Source: Streptomyces venezuelae
GTDB taxonomy: Bacteria; Actinomycetota; Actinomycetes; Streptomycetales; Streptomycetaceae
Length of the DNA: 64,000 bases
Assembly (NCBI RefSeq): GCF_008642295.1
Contig: NZ_CP029190.1
Location: forward strand, 310,001 to 374,000
Reading direction: 5' to 3'
Each line of letters starts with the position of its first letter. Position 1 is the first letter of the stretch. Positions 58,978-64,000 of the stretch are shown in pieces. The translations under genes and the position numbers were made by a program. Below the pieces are notes generated by a model that saw only the letters and a program-made list of their open reading frames with translations, was not told where the DNA came from and made no database searches.

Positions 58978-60378
58978 ATGCCCATCGCCACAGTGAATCC
59001 CACGACCGGCCAGACCGTGCGCACCTTCGACGCCCTCGGCCCCGACGGCATCGAGCAGTGCCTGGCCGATGCCGAGGCCGCCTTCGCCGCCTACCGGACC
59101 ACCTCCTTCGCCGACCGGGCCGCCCTGCTGATGCGGGCCGCCGCCCTCCTGGAGGAGGAGTCGGAGGACGTCGCCCGGACCATGACCACGGAGATGGGCA
59201 AGCCGCTGGGGGCCGCCCGCGCCGAGGCCGCCAAATGCGTGAAGGCCATGCGCTGGTACGCCGCCCACGCCGAGGAACTGCTCGGCGACGAACAGCCCGC
59301 CGAGGCCGATGTCCGCGACTCCGGGGCCTCGGCCGTCCGGGCCCACTACCGGCCGCTCGGCGTGGTCCTGGCCGTGATGCCGTGGAACTTCCCGCTCTGG
59401 CAGGTGGTGCGCTTCGCCGCGCCCGCACTGATGGCCGGCAATGTGGGCCTGCTCAAACACGCATCGAACGTGCCGCAGACCGCGCTCTACCTCGGCGAGC
59501 TCTTCCGCCGGGCGGGCTTCCCGCACGGCTGTTTCCAGACCCTGCTGATCGAGTCGGGTGCGGTCGAGCGGGTCCTGCGGGACCCCCGGGTGGCCGCGGC
59601 CACCCTGACGGGCAGCGAGCCGGCCGGGCGGGCGGTGGCCTCGGTGGCCGGCGACGAGGTCAAGAAGACCGTGCTGGAGCTGGGCGGCAGCGACCCCTTC
59701 GTGGTGATGCCGTCGGCGGACCTGGCGCGGGCCGCGCAGACGGCGGTGACCGCCCGGGTCCAGAACAACGGGCAGTCCTGCATCGCGGCCAAGCGGTTCA
59801 TCGTGCACACCGACGTGTACGAGGAGTTCGCCGAGCGGTTCACGGCCGGCATGGCCGCGCTCCGGGTGGGCGACCCGATGGAGGACGGCACCGACGTGGG
59901 TCCGCTGGCCACCGAGAAGGGCCGGGCCGATCTGGAGGAGCTCGTCGACGACGCGGTACGGCACGGCGCCGGGGTGCTGTGCGGGGGCCGCCGCCCGGCC
60001 GGCTTCGACCGGGGCTGGTTCTACGAGCCGACCATCCTCTCCGATGTCACCCCGGCGATGCGGGTCGACCAGGAGGAGACCTTCGGGCCGGTGGCCACGC
60101 TGTACCGGGTGGCGGACCTGGACGAGGCGGTGCACCGCGCCAACCACACGCCGTTCGGCCTCAGTTCGAACGTCTGGACAAGGAACGACAGCGATGTCGA
60201 ACGCTTCGTGCGGGACATGCAGGCGGGCGGGATCTTCATCAACGGCATGACGGCCTCCCACCCGGCCCTGCCCTTCGGCGGGGTCAAACGTTCCGGCTAC
60301 GGGCGGGAGCTGTCGGGGCACGGGATCCGGGAGTTCTGCAACATCACCACGGTCTGGCGGGCCGCCGAGCACCACTGA
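58978..60378 (+). CDS. Succinate-semialdehyde-type aldehyde dehydrogenase
   Basis: A 466-residue NADP-type aldehyde dehydrogenase resembling GabD. 'MPWNFPLWQVVRF' (cofactor site), 'TLTGSEPAGRAV', general-base 'LELGGSDPF' near 235 and catalytic Cys in 'NNGQSCIAAKRF' near 265 are intact. It oxidises a semialdehyde to the acid. Divergent from the FAD monooxygenase; a shared regulator site is not visible. Confidence 0.93.
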   Translation: MPIATVNPTTGQTVRTFDALGPDGIEQCLADAEAAFAAYRTTSFADRAALLMRAAALLEEESEDVARTMTTEMGKPLGAARAEAAKCVKAMRWYAAHAEELLGDEQPAEADVRDSGASAVRAHYRPLGVVLAVMPWNFPLWQVVRFAAPALMAGNVGLLKHASNVPQTALYLGELFRRAGFPHGCFQTLLIESGAVERVLRDPRVAAATLTGSEPAGRAVASVAGDEVKKTVLELGGSDPFVVMPSADLARAAQTAVTARVQNNGQSCIAAKRFIVHTDVYEEFAERFTAGMAALRVGDPMEDGTDVGPLATEKGRADLEELVDDAVRHGAGVLCGGRRPAGFDRGWFYEPTILSDVTPAMRVDQEETFGPVATLYRVADLDEAVHRANHTPFGLSSNVWTRNDSDVERFVRDMQAGGIFINGMTASHPALPFGGVKRSGYGRELSGHGIREFCNITTVWRAAEHH

Positions 60379-60510
60379 CGCGAATCGCGCGAATCCGGCC
60401 ACACGGAACGGTGATTGCTGCCATCGTGTGTAACCGCCCGGCCGGGTGTGGCTCGCACCTGCCGGGGACCGAGGGGACCCCGGCAGGGGTCAGGGGAAGA
60501 GGGGGGAGCC

Positions 60511-62766
60511 ATGTCCCGTGTGGCCAGGATCGGGGAGATCCGGCGACGTCGTGAGCAGCAGGCCCGGCAACTCGATGTCGCCCGCACCTGGGTGACGGAG
60601 GTACTGGCGGGCCTGCGCCTGCTGGACTCGCTGCGCCTGGAGCTGCTGGGAGCGGTACCCGCCGAGGCGGAGGGCCGGCTGGCGGCCCTCGGCGTGGAGC
60701 TGGGCGAGCTGCTGGAGCAACTCCCGCTGGAGGCGGCGGAGATCGAAACGGTGGCGGCCCGCTTCCGCCGCCCGACACTGAACGTGGGGGTGATCGGCCG
60801 GGCCCGGCAGGGCAAGAGCCGGATGATCCGGAGCCTGACCGGCCTGACCGAGCAGGAGATCCCGACCGGTGACGGCAGTTTCTGCACCGGGGTGACCAGT
60901 GTGATCCGGCACGAGGACGGAGTGGACACGCAGGCGCAGGTGTTCCTGCACAGCGAACGCTCCTTCCTGCACGAGGTGATCGCCCCCTACTACGCCGAAC
61001 TCGGCCTGGGCACACCCCCGGCCACCCTCGACCGGTTCGCCGGCCCGCTGCCCGCCGAACCCGCCGGCCACAGCGCCGCGGACGGCAGCCGGTACGCACA
61101 CCTGGCCGGGTTCCACGAGGCGCTGCCCGCGTACCGGTCGCTGCTGCGCACCCCGTCCCCGCATCCCGTGCCGGCGGGCGGGATCCGCTCCTTCGTGGCG
61201 CAGGCCGACGAGGACGAAACCCCGCTGCACTCCTTCCGCGCGGTGCGCCACGTACGGATCACCACGCATTTCACGGAGCAGGACTGGACCGGGCTCGCGC
61301 TGATCGACCTGCCCGGGATCGGTGACACCAACCTGCAGGACGCCCAGCGGATCGTGGCCGCGCTGAAGGACGAGATCGACGTGGTGGTGTTCGTCCGCCG
61401 GCCGGACGCACTGGGCGACGGCATCGGCACCTACGACCACGACCTGTACGACCACGTCCGGGACGGCCTGTCGGACGTAGGGCTGGAGCAGTGCTCCTTC
61501 CTGATCGTCAACCGGTGCAGCGGGCCGAAGAACGACAATTCCGCGAATGCGGAGCGGATGCTCACCCAGTGGCTGCCGGCCTCGCGGTTCGAGGTGGCGG
61601 AGGCGCACATCGCCGACTGTTCGCAGCCGGCCGAGGTGGCCGCCGTGATGGACCGGGTGCTGGAGCACCTCCTCACCCATCTCGACGGCCTGGACGCCCA
61701 GCGCCTGGCGGCCCGGACCGAGAAGGCCGCGGAACTGCGCGAGCGGATCGCCCGGCTGCTCGCGCAGGCCGGCCGGCTCGCCGATCTGGCCCAGCCCAGC
61801 GAGGTCTGGTTCCTGCCGTTCACCACCCTGTTCAAGGAGGCCTCCGGCCGGCTGGCCACCGCCCTGGCCGCGTACGTCCGGGAGCTGCGCGAGGAACGGG
61901 AGTACGCCGACACCTCGCTGGCCGAGGCCGTGGACGCCATCCTGGACGCGGCGCAGAGCGACCCCGGGCATCCGTCGGTGGAACAGATCGTGGTACGCGC
62001 CGACGCCGAGGACGGCCTGAGCGTGGCGTACGGCAAGTACCTCAACGAATCCCGGGCCCGGATCTCCCGCCGCTTCCTGGAGTGCGACCTCGCCCTGCAC
62101 ACCCGTACCGAGCGGATGCAGCACCGGATCGCGGAGATCCTGAAGGGGCCGGGCGGGCTGGCGGCCCTCGGTCCGGCCGAGGGCGCGGAGTTCCTGCGCG
62201 CCCTCGCCGACCGCATCCCCAAGGTGCGGGAGCAGGGCGAGAGCGAGATCCGCTACGCGCTGGGGCTGCTGGCCGGGTTCCAGCTGTCCTACCGGGGCAT
62301 GCTGCAGCACCGGGTGCGGGGCTGTCTGGACGGGCTGCACGCCGACACCCCCGCCATGCGCTTCCCGGAGGGCCAGGTGCCGACGCCCGGGCAGGTGCGG
62401 GAGATGCTGGAGGTCTGCTACTCCGAGTCCCTGTACGCCTGCCGGGCCGAGCTCCACAAGGCGCTGGCCGAGCCGAGTGCCGCGGTGTTCGCGATCGTCG
62501 AGGAGTTCTACGACCGGGTGGTGTCGGCGGCGGGGGCTGCCGACGAGTGGCTGGTCTTCTACCAGGACGCGCGGGCGGAGATCTGGCCGGGCCGGTTCGC
62601 CGCCCTGGCGGAGGACGCCGCCCATCTGCGGCGCTGGTCCGAGACGGTGGGGACCGTCGCGGCGCTGCTGGAGGCGCCGCCGGGCACCGCGCCCGGCGCG
62701 CCCGGCGCGCCCGCCGATGTACCGGCCCCCCGGGCCCCGCACGCGCCCGAGGAGGCCGCACGATGA
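60511..62766 (+). CDS. Dynamin-like large GTPase
   Basis: A 751-residue protein. P-loop GRARQGKS lies near residue 97, 'LIDLPGIGD' (DxxG) near 269, and 'LIVNRCSG' replaces the usual NKxD base motif. The remaining ~430 residues are mostly helical with coiled-coil stretches (61690-62300), as in dynamin-like and SrfC-type GTPases. The first 70 residues are also helical. ATG 60511 follows GGGGGGAGCC. It overlaps the next GTPase gene by 4 bp. The job is unknown; context suggests a conflict or membrane-response system. Confidence 0.85.
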   Translation: MSRVARIGEIRRRREQQARQLDVARTWVTEVLAGLRLLDSLRLELLGAVPAEAEGRLAALGVELGELLEQLPLEAAEIETVAARFRRPTLNVGVIGRARQGKSRMIRSLTGLTEQEIPTGDGSFCTGVTSVIRHEDGVDTQAQVFLHSERSFLHEVIAPYYAELGLGTPPATLDRFAGPLPAEPAGHSAADGSRYAHLAGFHEALPAYRSLLRTPSPHPVPAGGIRSFVAQADEDETPLHSFRAVRHVRITTHFTEQDWTGLALIDLPGIGDTNLQDAQRIVAALKDEIDVVVFVRRPDALGDGIGTYDHDLYDHVRDGLSDVGLEQCSFLIVNRCSGPKNDNSANAERMLTQWLPASRFEVAEAHIADCSQPAEVAAVMDRVLEHLLTHLDGLDAQRLAARTEKAAELRERIARLLAQAGRLADLAQPSEVWFLPFTTLFKEASGRLATALAAYVRELREEREYADTSLAEAVDAILDAAQSDPGHPSVEQIVVRADAEDGLSVAYGKYLNESRARISRRFLECDLALHTRTERMQHRIAEILKGPGGLAALGPAEGAEFLRALADRIPKVREQGESEIRYALGLLAGFQLSYRGMLQHRVRGCLDGLHADTPAMRFPEGQVPTPGQVREMLEVCYSESLYACRAELHKALAEPSAAVFAIVEEFYDRVVSAAGAADEWLVFYQDARAEIWPGRFAALAEDAAHLRRWSETVGTVAALLEAPPGTAPGAPGAPADVPAPRAPHAPEEAAR

Positions 62767-63746
62767 CCACCCCCGAGCGGTACACCATCGAAGTGAGCAT
62801 GCTGGGGCCCTCGGGTGCCGGCAAGACCTCGCTGCTGGCCTCCATGTACGCCCAGTACTCCGATCTCATCGGGGCGACGGACCTGGAGCTGTCGCCGGTC
62901 GGGGACACGGCGGTGAAGCTCTCCGATGCGGTGGCCCGGCTGAAGGCGCTGTCCCGGTCCGTGCAGGTGCGGGACAGCGTGGACGGCACCGCCGCCGCGG
63001 GTCTGCACCGGTATCTGATCGCGGTGGGCCAGAAGGGCAAGAAGCCCAGGTTCACCCTGCGGTTCACCGACTACGCGGGCGGACTGCTGCGGGAGCGGGG
63101 CGGCGGCGGAGTCGGCGAGCAGGTCCAGCAGGCCCTGGCCAACAGCCCGGTGATCCTGCTGGCGGTGGACACCGCGGCCCTGCTCGAACAGGACGGCCTG
63201 TACCACGACCGGATCAATGCGCCGCACCTGATGTACGAGCAGATCAAAACCCTGCTCCAGGGGAACGAGCAGCACCGCCTGCTGGTCATCGTGCCGCTGA
63301 AGTGCGAGAAGTACGTGGGCACCGAAGCCGGGGCGCACCATCTGCTGGACCGGGTCCGGGAGGGCTACAAGCCGCTGCTGGACCATCTGGCGCATCAGGA
63401 GGTGCGGTCCCGGGTCGGCTGTGTGGTGGTGCCCGTGCAGACCACCGGGTCGATCGTGTTCTCCTCGATCACCGAGTCTGCGGAGGGCCGGCTCCAGTTC
63501 CATTACCGCAGCCGCCGGCCCGGGGCCCCGTACGCCCCGGTCGACACCGATCAGCCGCTGCGCTACGTGCTGCGGTTCGTGCTCAACGTCTACCGGCAGG
63601 ACCGGCGGGGGTTCTGGCGCGAGACCGTCGACGAGATGTTCAGCACCGACGACGCACTGCGGGCCGCGGTGAACACGTTCGCCTCCGGTACGGTCAGCCG
63701 GCCCGGCATCCGGGTCCTCCAGGACCATCCGCGGCTGGGGCGGTGA
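62763..63746 (+). CDS. Small P-loop GTPase-like protein
   Basis: A 327-residue TRAFAC-type GTPase. Walker A GPSGAGKTS at residues 15-23, 'FTDYAGG' (DxxG) near 103, and 'PLKCEK' as a divergent NKxD motif. It recalls the DO-GTPase families described in bacterial conflict systems, but this comes from memory of sequence style. Its ATG overlaps the stop of the large GTPase gene, and the next gene overlaps its stop, so three coupled genes form one operon. Confidence 0.87.
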   Translation: MTTPERYTIEVSMLGPSGAGKTSLLASMYAQYSDLIGATDLELSPVGDTAVKLSDAVARLKALSRSVQVRDSVDGTAAAGLHRYLIAVGQKGKKPRFTLRFTDYAGGLLRERGGGGVGEQVQQALANSPVILLAVDTAALLEQDGLYHDRINAPHLMYEQIKTLLQGNEQHRLLVIVPLKCEKYVGTEAGAHHLLDRVREGYKPLLDHLAHQEVRSRVGCVVVPVQTTGSIVFSSITESAEGRLQFHYRSRRPGAPYAPVDTDQPLRYVLRFVLNVYRQDRRGFWRETVDEMFSTDDALRAAVNTFASGTVSRPGIRVLQDHPRLGR

Positions 63747-64000
63747 CGGCGATGCCGGAGAGCAGTTGGTTCGTGGAAACACGCGGTTACCTGCCGGACC
63801 AGGACTACAGCTGGCAGCCGGCGGGGGCGGGCGGGCAGGATGCCCGGGCGGCGGCGGAGCTGCTGGCCCGGGGCTGCCGGGGCAGGTCTTTGTACGAGCT
63901 GATCGACGACTCCGCCTCCTCGCTGCTGCTGTACTGCGCCGACGGCGGTGCGGGCACATGGGCGGAGCCGGTCTGGCTGCTGCTGATCACCGGCTTCCGG
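63743..64000 (+). CDS. Third protein of the GTPase operon (partial)
   Basis: Only 86 residues are in the window. GTG 63743 overlaps the preceding stop by 4 bp (GTGA) and suggests coupling; ATG 63752 is an alternative. The sequence is rich in Ala and Trp ('SWFVETRGYLPDQDYSWQPAG', split) with a later 'ELIDDSASSLLLYCADGG'. It may be a GTPase-associated partner of unknown function. Confidence 0.7.
   Translation, partial: MTAMPESSWFVETRGYLPDQDYSWQPAGAGGQDARAAAELLARGCRGRSLYELIDDSASSLLLYCADGGAGTWAEPVWLLLITGFR

Overview
The window is high-GC actinobacterial DNA, almost certainly a Streptomyces chromosome or a close relative. Supporting signs are strong G/C preference at third codon positions, frequent GTG starts (plus one TTG), a SARP/AfsR-type regulator, many secreted proteins with Ala-rich signal peptides, sugar ABC transporters lacking their own ATPase, and a ferredoxin-dependent P450. 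I call 57 protein genes (two cut by the window edges) and no rRNA, tRNA or CRISPR array.

Left part (1-26434). 392-8362 is a beta-glucan utilisation locus: a secreted GH16 glucanase with a CBM6-like module, a GH1 beta-glucosidase, two permeases, a lipoprotein binding protein and a LacI-family repressor. Near-identical palindromes (core TGAGAGCGCTCTCA) lie upstream of the glucanase and binding-protein genes, and a degenerate copy lies upstream of the repressor. A perfect 3 x 41-bp tandem array separates the binding protein from its permeases. Next is a ferredoxin / ferredoxin reductase / cytochrome P450 operon (11441 down to 8490). A run of ordinary genes follows: a membrane protein, GNAT and FUSC-type proteins, a YrdC-type protein, an aldehyde dehydrogenase and small secreted proteins. 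An M15 peptidase has a 167-bp MITE-like element abutting its stop codon. A secreted metzincin-like protease with FnIII and ricin-lectin domains, a class II amidotransferase and an M20 amidohydrolase complete this part.

Centre (26435-43474). This is the highlight, a ribosomally synthesised peptide (RiPP) cluster. A 57-residue precursor (26595-26768, + strand) ends in a 21-residue core in which 20 residues are Ser, Thr or Cys. It converges on a long minus-strand operon. In transcription order this holds a SARP/NB-ARC regulator, an ocin-ThiF-like leader-binding protein, a YcaO, a double SagB-like dehydrogenase, a LanB-type glutamyl-transfer dehydratase, a separate SpaB-C-type protein, an M50 protease with a PqqD-like domain, an ABC ATPase, an ABC permease and a second YcaO. 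Many of these genes overlap by 4-11 bp. The set predicts azole formation plus Ser/Thr dehydration and export. There is only one SpaB-C protein, so either a pyridine synthase or an eliminase for the usual thiopeptide set is missing. That makes a dehydrated linear azole peptide (goadsporin-like logic) or a non-canonical thiopeptide the best guesses.

Right part (43475-64000). This holds an FMN reductase, small stress or hypothetical genes, and a secreted endonuclease-I-family nuclease. A TetR/MFS pair shares an inverted operator copy, and is followed by SDR and serine-hydrolase genes. Then come AlkB-like, cupin and HAD-phosphatase genes, a translationally coupled pair of unusual secreted repeat proteins, and an FAD monooxygenase divergent from a succinate-semialdehyde-type dehydrogenase. 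At the right edge is a tightly coupled operon of two different P-loop GTPase-like proteins and a third protein cut by the window end. It looks like an uncharacterised GTPase-based system.
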